Translations under genes and position numbers: made by a program
Source: Methanomassiliicoccus sp. UBA345
Lineage (GTDB): Archaea; Thermoplasmatota; Thermoplasmata; Methanomassiliicoccales; Methanomassiliicoccaceae
Direction: 5' to 3'
DNA: 64,000 nucleotides
Assembly (NCBI GenBank): GCA_002504525.1
Contig: DATD01000026.1
Span: 42,698-106,697 of the forward strand
In this document: positions 52,795-61,621 of the stretch, piece by piece
How the letters are laid out: the number at the start of each line of letters is the position of its first letter
How positions within the stretch are numbered: the first letter of the stretch is position 1
The notes under the pieces: generated by a model
What the model saw: the letters and a program-made list of their open reading frames with translations, nothing else
Told to the model about the DNA's origin: nothing
The model's database searches: none

Positions 52795-53712
52795 CTACTT
52801 CCGCATCTTCTCCCTCAATCTGGTGAGCCAGCCCTTGTCCATGCGTTCCCTTGAGAAGGCGAGCAGGCCGATGCCGAACCATGCCAGCGCCATTGCCAGT
52901 CCGAGGGCGGCGCCCCAACCCGGATCGAACAGATGAGGATTGGTATAGTGGTCGTACCCGGAGACATCCAGCATCAAAGTGGTCCCGTAGCCCAGCACCA
53001 GCGGGTTCGAGTAGATCAGCAGCTTGTACTCCAGCGGTATGAACTCTGTGACGTTCTGCGCGGTGACGGCCGGATTTATCTCATAAGCGGCCCCTATCCC
53101 AAGACCAATGCTCATCTGGCTCAGCAGGGACAGTATGAAGAAGACCGCTACTGAAGCTACGACCGCCCCGGCCTTCTTGTCGGACAGGGTGGACAGCGTG
53201 AGGCCGATGGCGGCGAACACCATCGCGATGAGGAACGGGAAGACCATGGAGGCGGCCAGGGTGCCGAGGTCTAGCATGGGGACATCCATGAATGAGAACA
53301 CCACCAGATAGCAGACCAGGGCGATGAGCATGGCCATGATCACAACGCTCATCAGGACGAGGAGCTTGCTGGCGTAGAACCGCAGCTTGGAGGTACGGTA
53401 GGTGAGCACGTATCGCAGCATGCCCGACTCCTTCTCTCCGGTCATCGCCAGCGCGGCGATGACGGTGAAGATGATCATGAATATGCCGGCGATGCTCCCC
53501 CAATAGTTGGACAAGGCCTCTTTCTGTTTGAGCTCGAGGGATGCTTGAGTGACAACGTCTCCGCCGTAGGTCATGCTGTTGACGTAACCACCGCAGGACA
53601 TCAGAGCGACGATGAACGCTATGCCTGCAAGCGCGATCAGCAGGATGACAAACATGGGGTCGGTCATGAGCAGGCGGACGTCCTTGCGCAGGTGCGTCGT
53701 CAGTTCGCTCAT
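52795..53712 (-). CDS. ABC-2 type permease
   Basis: 305 residues with six membrane helices and a long outside loop; MTGEKESGMLRYVLTYRTSKLRFYASKLLVLMSVV is the classic ABC-2 segment (about 90-125). Its ATG at 53712 overlaps the ATPase stop by four bases. Third gene of the operon, with the membrane-anchored protein and the ATPase upstream. TAG stop. Confidence 0.85.
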   Translation of the reverse strand: MSELTTHLRKDVRLLMTDPMFVILLIALAGIAFIVALMSCGGYVNSMTYGGDVVTQASLELKQKEALSNYWGSIAGIFMIIFTVIAALAMTGEKESGMLRYVLTYRTSKLRFYASKLLVLMSVVIMAMLIALVCYLVVFSFMDVPMLDLGTLAASMVFPFLIAMVFAAIGLTLSTLSDKKAGAVVASVAVFFILSLLSQMSIGLGIGAAYEINPAVTAQNVTEFIPLEYKLLIYSNPLVLGYGTTLMLDVSGYDHYTNPHLFDPGWGAALGLAMALAWFGIGLLAFSRERMDKGWLTRLREKMRK

Positions 53713-54626
53713 GCCCTCGCCTCCGGCAGGAACACTTCGGCATAGAGGTCCTCGGCCTTCCTCTGAGCGATGCCGCAGGCCACGATGCGCCCGCCCACTC
53801 CCACCACCTCGGCGACGATGTCCGGGACCTCCTCCTTCGGCGTTTCGACCAGGAATGACAGTCCGTCCGGCGACTGTGACAGCACCTTCCGTCCGGCCAG
53901 GGCCGCGGGCACCGCTCCATCCGCGGTGGCAAGCATGATGCGGAAGTTGACCGTCGGAACGATGGCGTTGAACTCCTCCTTCTTGATGATGCGACCGGAT
54001 TTGATGAACAGGATGGAATCGCACAGCTGGTCGATCTCGTTGAGCTCGTGCGAAGAGAGCAGCATCGCGATCCCTCGGTTCTTGAGCGATCTCATGATGC
54101 CCCTCAATTCAAGCATCATGCCCGGATCAAGGCCGGAGAACGGTTCATCCATGATGAGCGCCTTGGGGCCGTGCAGCACCGAGCGCGCGATGGCCAAGCG
54201 CTGCTTCATCCCCTTGGAGAAGTTGACCACCGGCTCGTCCTTCCAGCCGTCCAGGCCGAACTCCTTCAGCTCGCGGAGACACGCCTCCTCTGGTTCGGGA
54301 ATATTGTTCAGGCGGGCGATGTAGAGCATGTTATGGAACGGCGAGAGGTCCTCGAAGAACGTGGGCCGCTCGGGAACGTAACCGAGCGCCATCCTAGGAT
54401 CTAGTCCGTTCATGCTGACCTCCCCGCCGTCCTTCGGCTCGATGCCCATGATGAGCTTGATCAGGGTGCTCTTCCCCGCTCCGTTCGGCCCCACCAGGCC
54501 GCAGATCTCGCCCTCCCTCAGCTCGAAGGAGACGCCGTCGAGCGCCTGCACGGTCCGAGCGGTGAAGCGGTTCCCATAAGCTTTGGAGAGATCACGTCCC
54601 ACGAGCACTTCAGTAACGGTAGTCAT
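53709..54626 (-). CDS. ABC transporter ATPase
   Basis: 305 residues. Walker A GPNGAGKSTLIKLI, signature NFSKGMKQRLAIARSVL, Walker B ALIMDEPFSGLDPG and the H-loop SSHELNEI are present. A ~80-residue C-terminal extension follows. It pairs with the downstream permease; its start overlaps the upstream gene's stop by 17 bases. Confidence 0.87.
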   Translation of the reverse strand: MTTVTEVLVGRDLSKAYGNRFTARTVQALDGVSFELREGEICGLVGPNGAGKSTLIKLIMGIEPKDGGEVSMNGLDPRMALGYVPERPTFFEDLSPFHNMLYIARLNNIPEPEEACLRELKEFGLDGWKDEPVVNFSKGMKQRLAIARSVLHGPKALIMDEPFSGLDPGMMLELRGIMRSLKNRGIAMLLSSHELNEIDQLCDSILFIKSGRIIKKEEFNAIVPTVNFRIMLATADGAVPAALAGRKVLSQSPDGLSFLVETPKEEVPDIVAEVVGVGGRIVACGIAQRKAEDLYAEVFLPEARA

Positions 54627-55533
54627 TATTCCACCCCCCGCCTGAGGATTTTTCGAAGCCGAACGCGTACCGCTTTCCGTCCGGCCCTATGACCACTGCG
54701 TCATATGTCGCCTGCAAGCGCTGCCCCGCATCCATAGGGCCCAGCTCCAGGTGGACGGGCTTCCCGCCTGTGGTCAGAACGAACGTCTCGTTCAGATAAG
54801 TGCTAACCGATTTGGCGTCCCACTTCATTTGGTAAAGCAGAGAGCGCAACTGGTACTCGCCTTCCGGCATGCCCTCGCCGAGCGAGATGTCCAAGCTCAT
54901 CGAGAACGAGTAGTCGCCATCGACGGTGCTGATGTCGTGAACTGTGCTGATGTTGACGTCAAGGCTATCATAGTAGAACACTGCGGAGTCGTCGAGCAAG
55001 AACTTAGTGACATGCCCGTAGGACCACTGCAGCCGAGGATACAGCAGGTAGTAGCCGCTGGTGGCATTGGCCCATTTATAGTATATGTTAGAGGGCTCTG
55101 TCTCGAGGTTATTGACCAATTCATTGGCGACACGAATCGTACCGTTCCATGACATCTCCAGCGGCTCGCCGGTGGAGTTGAACGTTTCGATCGGCAGGTT
55201 GGCATACCCACGGTCCCAGGAACGGAACCGATCAAGCAACGAGGTGTTGGTTACGACCTCGGCAGGGTCCACATCATCCGGTATCCGTATCACATGTACG
55301 CCGTTATAATTCGGGTCCATCCAACCACTCAAAGTGAACTGTATCCCCTCGGTCAGAGGCATCAATTTGAAAGTGACATCTTCGGCGCTGGTGTACACGT
55401 CCTTGTCGGTGCGCACCGCGATGTAGGCGATCCGGCTCTGCTGCACCGAGCCATAGACGAGCGATGCGAACAGCGCCACTCCCACGATCATCACCACGAC
55501 AATGATGGCCAGATATTTTTTCTTCAGACGAAT
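54610..55533 (-). CDS. membrane-anchored exported protein of the ABC operon
   Basis: About 308 residues. A full signal-anchor (RLKKKYLAIIVVVMIVGVAL) exists only if translation begins at ATT 55533, four bases after GGTGAGG; ordinary starts GTG 55497 or ATG 55491 would cut this helix. The exported part has N-glycosylation-like NxS/T sites and beta-rich sequence without a recognised family. It probably acts outside the membrane as partner of the ABC-2 exporter. A TATA box ACATATATG lies at about 55570-55579. Confidence 0.65.
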   Translation of the reverse strand: MRLKKKYLAIIVVVMIVGVALFASLVYGSVQQSRIAYIAVRTDKDVYTSAEDVTFKLMPLTEGIQFTLSGWMDPNYNGVHVIRIPDDVDPAEVVTNTSLLDRFRSWDRGYANLPIETFNSTGEPLEMSWNGTIRVANELVNNLETEPSNIYYKWANATSGYYLLYPRLQWSYGHVTKFLLDDSAVFYYDSLDVNISTVHDISTVDGDYSFSMSLDISLGEGMPEGEYQLRSLLYQMKWDAKSVSTYLNETFVLTTGGKPVHLELGPMDAGQRLQATYDAVVIGPDGKRYAFGFEKSSGGGWNNDYRY

Positions 55534-55602
55534 GGACCCTCACCCTGCTATGGGGATGCATCGCTGGGACATATATGTTCCGAGCTGAATGTTACTAGCG
55601 GA

Positions 55603-56355
55603 TCAACGCATCTGTTCGGCGATCTCAAGCACCGCGGCGGCGGCCTTGCTTTTTCTCGGCAGCTCTGTGAGGGGGCGGCCGGCGACGGCCAGCTCCTCCA
55701 CCCGTTCGTCGTATGGGAGCATGGTCCAGCTCTCGAAGCCCGCTTCCTCTACGGCCTTGAACAGAGTATCGGGGAGGCCGTCCCCCGTCCTGCTGATGAC
55801 CAGCATGCTGTGGGCGAACTGAACCTCCATCTCCTTGGCCAGCTCCAGAATGCGCCTCGCAGTTGTAAGGCCGACGGCGGTCGGATCGGACACCACCACC
55901 AGCATGTCCATGCGCTGGCATGTTCGCCGGGATAGGTGCTCCATCCCCGCCTCGTTGTCGATGACCACGTAGCGATAGCTGTCCATGACCTCGTCCAGGA
56001 AGGTGCGCAGGAGGTTGTTGATGTAACAGTAGCAGCCACGGCCCTCCTGCCGTCCCATTGTCACCAGGTCGAACTTCTCCCCTTCCATCATTGCCAGGCG
56101 CAGCTGGTACATCACGGCGTCCTGCTTGGAGCCTCCGCCCGAGATCTCGTCAGCCCGCTTCAGAAGGTCCTCGCGCAGCTGTCCGATGGTCCTCTCCACC
56201 TTGACGCCCAGCTTGTCCCCCAGGTTGGCGTTGGGATCGGCATCGACGGCCAGCACGATCTCGCCGGCCCGTTCGCTCAGCGCCCGCACCAGCAGCGCTG
56301 AGAGGGTGCTCTTCCCCACTCCCCCCTTGCCGGCGACCGCGATCACGTACGACAT
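55603..56355 (-). CDS. acsF: nickel-insertion ATPase for CODH/ACS (AcsF/CooC-like)
   Basis: 250 residues of the MinD/ParA-type ATPases. Deviant Walker A AVAGKGGVGKSTLSAL at the start, and the CooC/AcsF CxC metal motif in GRGCYCYINN. IDNEAGMEHLSRR is the switch region. Such proteins load nickel into CO dehydrogenase or acetyl-CoA synthase. With acsB in the same window, an AcsF role is most likely, though CooC cannot be excluded. Begins six bases after the methionine synthase-like gene; ATG 56355 marks where coding sequence starts. Confidence 0.82.
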   Translation of the reverse strand: MSYVIAVAGKGGVGKSTLSALLVRALSERAGEIVLAVDADPNANLGDKLGVKVERTIGQLREDLLKRADEISGGGSKQDAVMYQLRLAMMEGEKFDLVTMGRQEGRGCYCYINNLLRTFLDEVMDSYRYVVIDNEAGMEHLSRRTCQRMDMLVVVSDPTAVGLTTARRILELAKEMEVQFAHSMLVISRTGDGLPDTLFKAVEEAGFESWTMLPYDERVEELAVAGRPLTELPRKSKAAAAVLEIAEQMR

Positions 56356-56360
56356 ACGCC

Positions 56361-57380
56361 TCAGTCCAGCGAGCGGCTGCTCCTTATCTCTTCCGACACT
56401 TTCGTCAGGAGGTCGAGGACGCGGGACGCGGTCATCTCGTCCAGACCGCTCAGGCCGCACTGCGGCGTCAGGATCGACCGTTCGAGCACCAGCTCCTCGC
56501 TCAGCCCCTTGTCGATCAGTCCGCGGAAGCACTCCTCAGCGCGCTGCGCTACCGATGACACGCTCTCCCGGTCAAGCACTTCGGCATTGTTCGGTACGAT
56601 GCCCCATGCTATGGCCCCGCCTCTCTCCATGTAGGCGGCCACCTCATCCGGGTACAGCGCTATGGTGTGTCCATAGTCGTAGGCATCGAACGACAGGAGG
56701 TCGATGTCGGTGCTCATGACCAGCGGCCAATCGGTGTTGGCGCAGCAGTGCAGCCCCTTCGTGCCCTCCAGACCGGCAAGGACCTCGTTGATCCAACCGA
56801 CCGCGTCCTCGCCGGACACCGACGCGAAGGGCGTGCCGATCAGGCTGAGGTACGGTTCGTCGATGAAGATGATGGTGCGGGAGCACTTCTTCCTAAGCTC
56901 GCGCTCCTGCCATCGGGCGATCATGTTGAGGTTCTTACGCACGATCTCGCCGTACGCCTCATCGTAGAGGACCGGTTTGTCCTCCTGGTCGGTCATCTGC
57001 AGCCCCATGGACACCGGGCCGGTCACCTGCCCCTTGACCGCCACGGCGTTCTGAAGCGAGCGCGACATCAGCTCGTGAAAGCCGGCGAAGTTGTCCTCCT
57101 GCATGCTGAACGCGTCGACGTCCTCGGACAGGATGGCGGTGTATATCTCCTCGGGATCGTAGTCGCGAAGGTCGACCTGCACCTTCTTGCGCACGCCGTC
57201 GATGCGGACCCCGGGAAGCCGGGTGGCATACTGAGCATACATGTTCTCCTGGAATCCGCGGTTCGGCAGCTGGGGCCAGATCGGAATGGAGGTTAGCTTC
57301 TCCAGTACAAGGTCGACCGCCCTGACAGGGTCGGTGTGCGGCAATGAGCCGATACAGCTGGGTAGGCAGTTCCAGGCCAC
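56361..57380 (-). CDS. core methionine synthase-like methyltransferase (MesB/MetE type)
   Basis: 339 residues resembling the catalytic half of MetE. Start segment LPSCIGSLPHTDP and zinc ligands H-x-C in LHCCANTDW plus the final C in ILTPQCGLSG. No folate-binding N-terminal domain, so the methyl donor is likely a corrinoid protein. From memory, short core synthases of the MesB family in organisms with the Wood-Ljungdahl pathway are thought to use the corrinoid iron-sulfur protein. GTG 57380 is chosen from the TATA at 57404-57413; TTG 57398 is an alternative. Co-transcribed with acsF. Confidence 0.75.
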   Translation of the reverse strand: MAWNCLPSCIGSLPHTDPVRAVDLVLEKLTSIPIWPQLPNRGFQENMYAQYATRLPGVRIDGVRKKVQVDLRDYDPEEIYTAILSEDVDAFSMQEDNFAGFHELMSRSLQNAVAVKGQVTGPVSMGLQMTDQEDKPVLYDEAYGEIVRKNLNMIARWQERELRKKCSRTIIFIDEPYLSLIGTPFASVSGEDAVGWINEVLAGLEGTKGLHCCANTDWPLVMSTDIDLLSFDAYDYGHTIALYPDEVAAYMERGGAIAWGIVPNNAEVLDRESVSSVAQRAEECFRGLIDKGLSEELVLERSILTPQCGLSGLDEMTASRVLDLLTKVSEEIRSSRSLD

Positions 57381-57495
57381 GTCCGATGAACCGGCCAAGC
57401 GGCATTTATAGATTTGGTGGCGGCACCTGGCCCGGGCGCTCCAGGCAATCGCGGGAAAGGGATTTAAACCATGACCTCAGCACGTCATAACGGAG

Positions 57496-57690
57496 GTGTC
57501 GAACATCGTGTTTGGAGTGATCCGGTTCTTCATCATGGTGGTGATGGTGGCGGCCATATCCATGGTCGTCTCTGCCGCGGTCGGCTGCATGTCGAGCATG
57601 GCCGCCAACATGGTGCCGAAGATGATGAAGAAGAAGAAATGCAAGGAAAAGATGGAAGAGAAGGAGTACCACGAGGCTCCCTACGAGTGA
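57496..57690 (+). CDS. small membrane protein
   Basis: 64 residues: one hydrophobic helix (FGVIRFFIMVVMVAAISMVV), then a methionine/lysine-rich, strongly charged tail. No family recognised. GTG 57496 touches GGAGG; GTG 57508 has normal spacing. A GATTTAAAC box near 57460-57468 supports transcription. Confidence 0.55.
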   Translation: MSNIVFGVIRFFIMVVMVAAISMVVSAAVGCMSSMAANMVPKMMKKKKCKEKMEEKEYHEAPYE

Positions 57691-57715
57691 AAACCGTTCC
57701 GGGCACGTCGTCCGC

Positions 57716-57970
57716 CTAAGCGCGGCCGACCGCCACCTTTTCTTTCTCCATCTCCTCCTTGATCCGTGACACAAGCTCATGGCGGACCGCAGGATCCTTT
57801 GAAACCCGGTTCCGTATGATGCGCCAGTCATCCCGGCATGTTGCCAGGCTGACGTTCTCCCCCAGCACGTCGCGGATGCCGCGCTCCACCGCATCGCGGT
57901 TCTCTCTCGTTATAATGATGCCATCTGCTTCCAGGATGTCCCCCAGCCATAGTTCGCACTGGTCCGCCAT
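57716..57970 (-). CDS. small conserved-looking protein, unknown
   Basis: 84 residues, predicted mainly helical, with motifs DGIIITRENRDAVERGIRDVLG and ISRIKEEMEKEK-like ending; two cysteines (QCELW, ATCRDD). No domain recognised. It ends just beyond the stop of the small membrane protein, to which it is convergent. Confidence 0.5.
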   Translation of the reverse strand: MADQCELWLGDILEADGIIITRENRDAVERGIRDVLGENVSLATCRDDWRIIRNRVSKDPAVRHELVSRIKEEMEKEKVAVGRA

Positions 57971-58074
57971 GCCAAAGAGGTTGCGACCTCCTCCTAGAAG
58001 AAACCTGCCGTGGGTCAGCGGGATTGGCCAGAGTAGCGGGGTCGAAGCAGCTGTCCTTACGACGGTGAGATGGC

Positions 58075-58443
58075 TCAGTCCAATGGTATGGCCGCGGCGG
58101 TGGCGACCGCCTTCCCCCTCTCAGTGTCCTGCCGCCAGAACTGCACTACTACCGGCACGTCAGAGCGAATGACGAGGCCGTACTCCGTCTCCAGGGGTAC
58201 GGCTTCAGGGTCGATGAGGTCGTTGATACGGACATGGCGGACCCGTCTGGCTCCCACCGTCAGGAGATATGGACCGACCGGCTCCCGGTGTTCGTAATAC
58301 GCCCACATGGACACATTGGCGTCCTCGTCGCCGATATTAAGCAGGCAGACCATGTCGTAGCTGGTGCTCTCCGGCTCGGGGCCGGTGCTCCTCTCTGGCA
58401 CCCTTCCGCCGGGGATCGCCCACGTCATGCTGCCCGCGATCAT
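58075..58443 (-). CDS. sensory rhodopsin transducer-like protein (ASRT family)
   Basis: 122 residues. The sequence fits the Anabaena sensory rhodopsin transducer family closely: WAIPGGRVPERSTGPEPE, VCLLNIGDEDANVSMWAYYE, EPVGPYLLTVGARRVRHVRINDL and SDVPVVVQFWRQD. ASRT is a soluble beta-sandwich tetramer. Most homologues occur without a rhodopsin, and some are thought to bind small molecules. ATG 58443 overlaps the oxidase stop by one base (TGATG), so it is coupled to it. Confidence 0.8.
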   Translation of the reverse strand: MIAGSMTWAIPGGRVPERSTGPEPESTSYDMVCLLNIGDEDANVSMWAYYEHREPVGPYLLTVGARRVRHVRINDLIDPEAVPLETEYGLVIRSDVPVVVQFWRQDTERGKAVATAAAIPLD

Positions 58444-59654
58444 CACCGCCCCTCGAGCAGCCTGCTCATGTAGTCGGTCAGGAACACCCCCTCGGGATCG
58501 AGCTTCCTCCTGATGCGCCTGAACTCTGCCCACTTCGGATACAGCGGCTCGAGCTCTTCCGCGCTGAGGCTATGCTTCTTCCCCCAGTGTGGCCGCCCCC
58601 CGTACCGGAGGAATATCTCCTCCATGTCGTTGAAATATGCATCATACGGCAGCGTGTTGTTCTGATGCAGCGATATTGTCACGGTGTCGCGCCCGTGGGC
58701 GGTGCTGAGGTATGCGTCATCGGAGGCCACGTAGCGGTACAGCACCCTCCATCCCACCGTCCGGCGGTGATGCTCCATGACCCTCTTCCTTACCTCCAGG
58801 AAGCATTCCGGCCCCGCCTCGATCGGCATGGCATATTCCATCTCGTCGAACCTCAGGGTCCTTTTCCGGGACAGCACCTCGTTGCTCCACCCCTCCCTCG
58901 CCATGACCAGCTTCGCTCCTCGTATGCGTTCCGGGCCCTCTCCCGGCGGATCGAGCATGCGAAGCTTCGCGCGATCGCTGCGGGGATACCAGTACATGTC
59001 GAGGTTCCTGCTGCCGCGGCTCAGCTCCTCCACCTGCCCGAAGCATTCGTCCATGGTGGTGCACCATTCCCTTCGCCGCAGCCGGTAGCGGGGCAGCAGG
59101 CGAAGCTTGAGGGCGGTGAACAGCCCCAGGGTGCCCATGGAGCCCCTGGCCGCATGGAGGATGTCCCTGCCTATCTCCTGGACCTCGCCGTCGGCGGTGA
59201 CCATACGGCCGCCGATGAGCATCGTTGCCAGGTTCGTCAGCCTGCGCCCGGAGCCGTGGGTGCAGGTGGATATCGCCCCGACCGCCGTCTGCACGTTGAT
59301 GTCACCGAGATTGTGGACTGCCAGTCCGACCTCGTTCAGGGCCCGCCCCATGTCGTCGAGGTCCGTGCCGGCGCCCACCAGGGCCCATCTTTCCTCGGTG
59401 TCATGATTGATGAGCCCGCACATGTTCTCCATGGACACGGCCACGTCATCGGTGGCGATGATCAGCGAGGACGAGTGCCGGCGTCCCATCGGGCGGACCT
59501 TAAGGCCTCGTCTCGCCGCCTGGCGGACGATGGCGCACATCGCCTCCTCGCTCCGCGGCGCCTCCACATAGCTGGGCCTGAAGCTGATGCTCCCTGACCA
59601 ATTGGAGATCTCGGCGTCATTGGGGTGGAGGCTCCGCTGACGGTCCGTGATCAT
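58443..59654 (-). CDS. FAD-dependent aldonolactone oxidase-like protein
   Basis: 403 residues of the vanillyl-alcohol-oxidase fold with L-gulonolactone/arabinonolactone oxidase features: VRPMGRRHSSS carries the His that may bind FAD covalently, DINVQTAVGAISTCTHGSG is the second FAD block, and the C-terminal ALO domain ends RRIRRKLDPEGVFLTDYMSRLL. It oxidises a sugar lactone or similar alcohol; in an anaerobe the acceptor would not be oxygen. Overlaps the upstream small gene by four bases and the ASRT gene by one. Confidence 0.82.
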   Translation of the reverse strand: MITDRQRSLHPNDAEISNWSGSISFRPSYVEAPRSEEAMCAIVRQAARRGLKVRPMGRRHSSSLIIATDDVAVSMENMCGLINHDTEERWALVGAGTDLDDMGRALNEVGLAVHNLGDINVQTAVGAISTCTHGSGRRLTNLATMLIGGRMVTADGEVQEIGRDILHAARGSMGTLGLFTALKLRLLPRYRLRRREWCTTMDECFGQVEELSRGSRNLDMYWYPRSDRAKLRMLDPPGEGPERIRGAKLVMAREGWSNEVLSRKRTLRFDEMEYAMPIEAGPECFLEVRKRVMEHHRRTVGWRVLYRYVASDDAYLSTAHGRDTVTISLHQNNTLPYDAYFNDMEEIFLRYGGRPHWGKKHSLSAEELEPLYPKWAEFRRIRRKLDPEGVFLTDYMSRLLEGR

Positions 59655-59869
59655 GCCACCCTCTCCCTGGGCCCCATCACCGCTCTGACCTCGGTGAAGG
59701 CGTCGATCCCAGCGGCATCGGGGCCGATAAGGATGCGGCCTCCCGCTCCGTAACGGTTGCTGGAGAAGATGGCGAAGCCATCTGCCAGAACCTCGTTGGC
59801 GGGCTCGACGACCCTGAACATCATACCCAACATGAGGATGCCGACGAATGGAACGAAGCGACGGAACAC
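59651..59869 (-). CDS. small membrane protein, first gene of the oxidase operon
   Basis: 72 residues starting at GTG 59869: FRRFVPFVGILMLGMMFRVV forms a membrane helix; the rest is soluble (GFAIFSSNRYGAGGRILIG). Its stop overlaps the oxidase ATG (GCATGATC), so expression is coupled. No family recognised. The longer open frame (to 60031) would run past the promoter. Confidence 0.55.
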   Translation of the reverse strand: MFRRFVPFVGILMLGMMFRVVEPANEVLADGFAIFSSNRYGAGGRILIGPDAAGIDAFTEVRAVMGPRERVA

Positions 59870-59926
59870 CGTGTTTTTCCACGTCTCGACCGATAGATAA
59901 TCGTTCCTTAGGGGGGGTCGAACACG

Positions 59927-59933
59927 ATTTATA
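59927..59933. promoter_or_regulatory. shared divergent TATA element
   Basis: ATTTATA / TATAAAT, read leftward for the oxidase operon and rightward for the 59982 gene. Confidence 0.45.
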
Positions 59934-59981
59934 CGGGCGGAATCCATGCAAATCATAGGGTCGGATGGCCCGGTAGGTACG

Positions 59982-61562
59982 ATGGAGAGGGAGCCGGACG
60001 TCAGCATATCATTGAAGGAGGGCGTGCTCAACCGGGCCCTGGCCGCATCGTTCTACGCCAACCAGGGGAACGGGCTGACGGACCTGCTCGCGAAGGCGCT
60101 GCAGTTGGACGGTTCGGACCGGGGGATGAGGCTGCTCGATCCGCCGATGGTGGTCTTGCTAGGCGATGACGTCGCGATGGCGACGTTCGGCGCGGAGGCA
60201 TGGGCCATGCTGCTCGGCGTCCGGTTGGAGGCCGACGTGTCGGGCAGCGCCCGCATCCGCGCTTGGATCGAGAACGGGGAAGCGTTCCTCGAGGTCCAGG
60301 ACATTGAGCTGGACATGATCGGCATGGGCGGTCGGGTCAGAGCCCCGCGGATCGCGGTGTCGGCGATGGAGCGCGCGCTGCGGGGAGCGCTGTCGATTCC
60401 GAGAGGAGGGCTGGTCAGGAAGATGCCCTTGCCTACCATCACGATCCCGCCGATGTACCCGAATGCTAAGGAGCGGGAGATGCACATCACGTCCATGGCC
60501 GTGCACGAGGGGGCATTGGCTTTGGGCGCTTCGGCCTCGGCCGAGGACGCGTACGCTCCGCTGCCGGCCGCATTTCAGCGGGACGTCGTGGTCCGCCTCA
60601 CCGAGCCGTTCCTGGAGCAGATGCTCGGTGAGGCATGGGACAATGTCCCCCAGGTTGCCGAGGTGGAGAGGAGGATCGACGTCCCTGACGCGCGGTCATT
60701 GATCGACGTGGTCAAGGGGTCGGTGGACGTCATTCTCGCCCGAGGCCTGAGGAAGGACCGCATCAGGACGGACCGCTCATGGCTGGATGCGAACGCCATC
60801 ATCCAGTACGGCTGCCCGGGACTGCGCCTGCTGGGCGGCAACAGGATCGAGGTGTCGGGATGCCCGCTCCACATCAGCGCGCATCTACGGCCCCGGATGG
60901 AGGCCGCCACACCGCTAGGGGCATGGGGGCGGATCAAGGCAACGCTGATGCCCTGGAGACACGATGATCGCGAAGAAAGAGAGGTTCTGGACCTGGCCGA
61001 CCTGTCCGAGGAGCAGGACCTGCGCATCGTGAAGGCCACAGCGCGGCTGTCCATCGACGACGGCGCGCTGGCGGTCAAGATCGAGGACCTCGATATCGAT
61101 GTGGATCTGGACTGGGGGCTCCCGAGCGACGTGCTGGAGAAGGTGTCCGGCTGGATCATAGAGCAGGCCGCGGAAATGTTCCCAGCAGTGAAGATGCGCC
61201 TTCCGCTCGAGACCTTCATGATCCCGGTGCTGGGGGTCGCGCCCTCCATCCAGCTGGACAGCCTGGATGGCGGGGAAGGCTACCTTGAAGTGCACGCCGG
61301 CCTCACCTTCACCGAGGTGCCTCCTCCCATTTCACCGCTGCCCAGGTTCACGGCCGACAAGCAGCTGAAGCTGGTGCATCGCGACGATTGCCCGTCCACG
61401 CACCTCGTTCCCGAGACCGCCAAGGTCGGATACTTCAGCCTGTACGACGCTATCTCCGACGGCTACCGCGGCTGCCCGGAATGCCTTTCCATATATCGGA
61501 ACGCGGCCGTGCCAGAAGGAGACGGGACCGGAGCGGTCGTCAGGCAGGTCCTGAAGAGATGA
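59982..61562 (+). CDS. large protein of unknown function with Ada-like zinc-binding end
   Basis: 526 residues. Two similar sections begin ISLKEGVLNRALAASF (about residue 8) and VVRLTEPFLEQMLGEAW (about 205), each followed by beta-rich stretches, hinting at an internal duplication. The last ~60 residues hold H-R-D-D-C...G-Y-R-G-C-P-E-C-L, like the Ada-type C-C metal-binding motif. No membrane helix or signal. ATG 59982 is chosen because ATG 59946 is only ~16 bases from the TATA. Not recognised as any family. Confidence 0.65.
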   Translation: MEREPDVSISLKEGVLNRALAASFYANQGNGLTDLLAKALQLDGSDRGMRLLDPPMVVLLGDDVAMATFGAEAWAMLLGVRLEADVSGSARIRAWIENGEAFLEVQDIELDMIGMGGRVRAPRIAVSAMERALRGALSIPRGGLVRKMPLPTITIPPMYPNAKEREMHITSMAVHEGALALGASASAEDAYAPLPAAFQRDVVVRLTEPFLEQMLGEAWDNVPQVAEVERRIDVPDARSLIDVVKGSVDVILARGLRKDRIRTDRSWLDANAIIQYGCPGLRLLGGNRIEVSGCPLHISAHLRPRMEAATPLGAWGRIKATLMPWRHDDREEREVLDLADLSEEQDLRIVKATARLSIDDGALAVKIEDLDIDVDLDWGLPSDVLEKVSGWIIEQAAEMFPAVKMRLPLETFMIPVLGVAPSIQLDSLDGGEGYLEVHAGLTFTEVPPPISPLPRFTADKQLKLVHRDDCPSTHLVPETAKVGYFSLYDAISDGYRGCPECLSIYRNAAVPEGDGTGAVVRQVLKR

Positions 61563-61621
61563 CGGACGAGGCTGGGTCGCCGGCCTGTGAGGGCGGACGT
61601 TCAGCAGGACGCCCTCACGCG

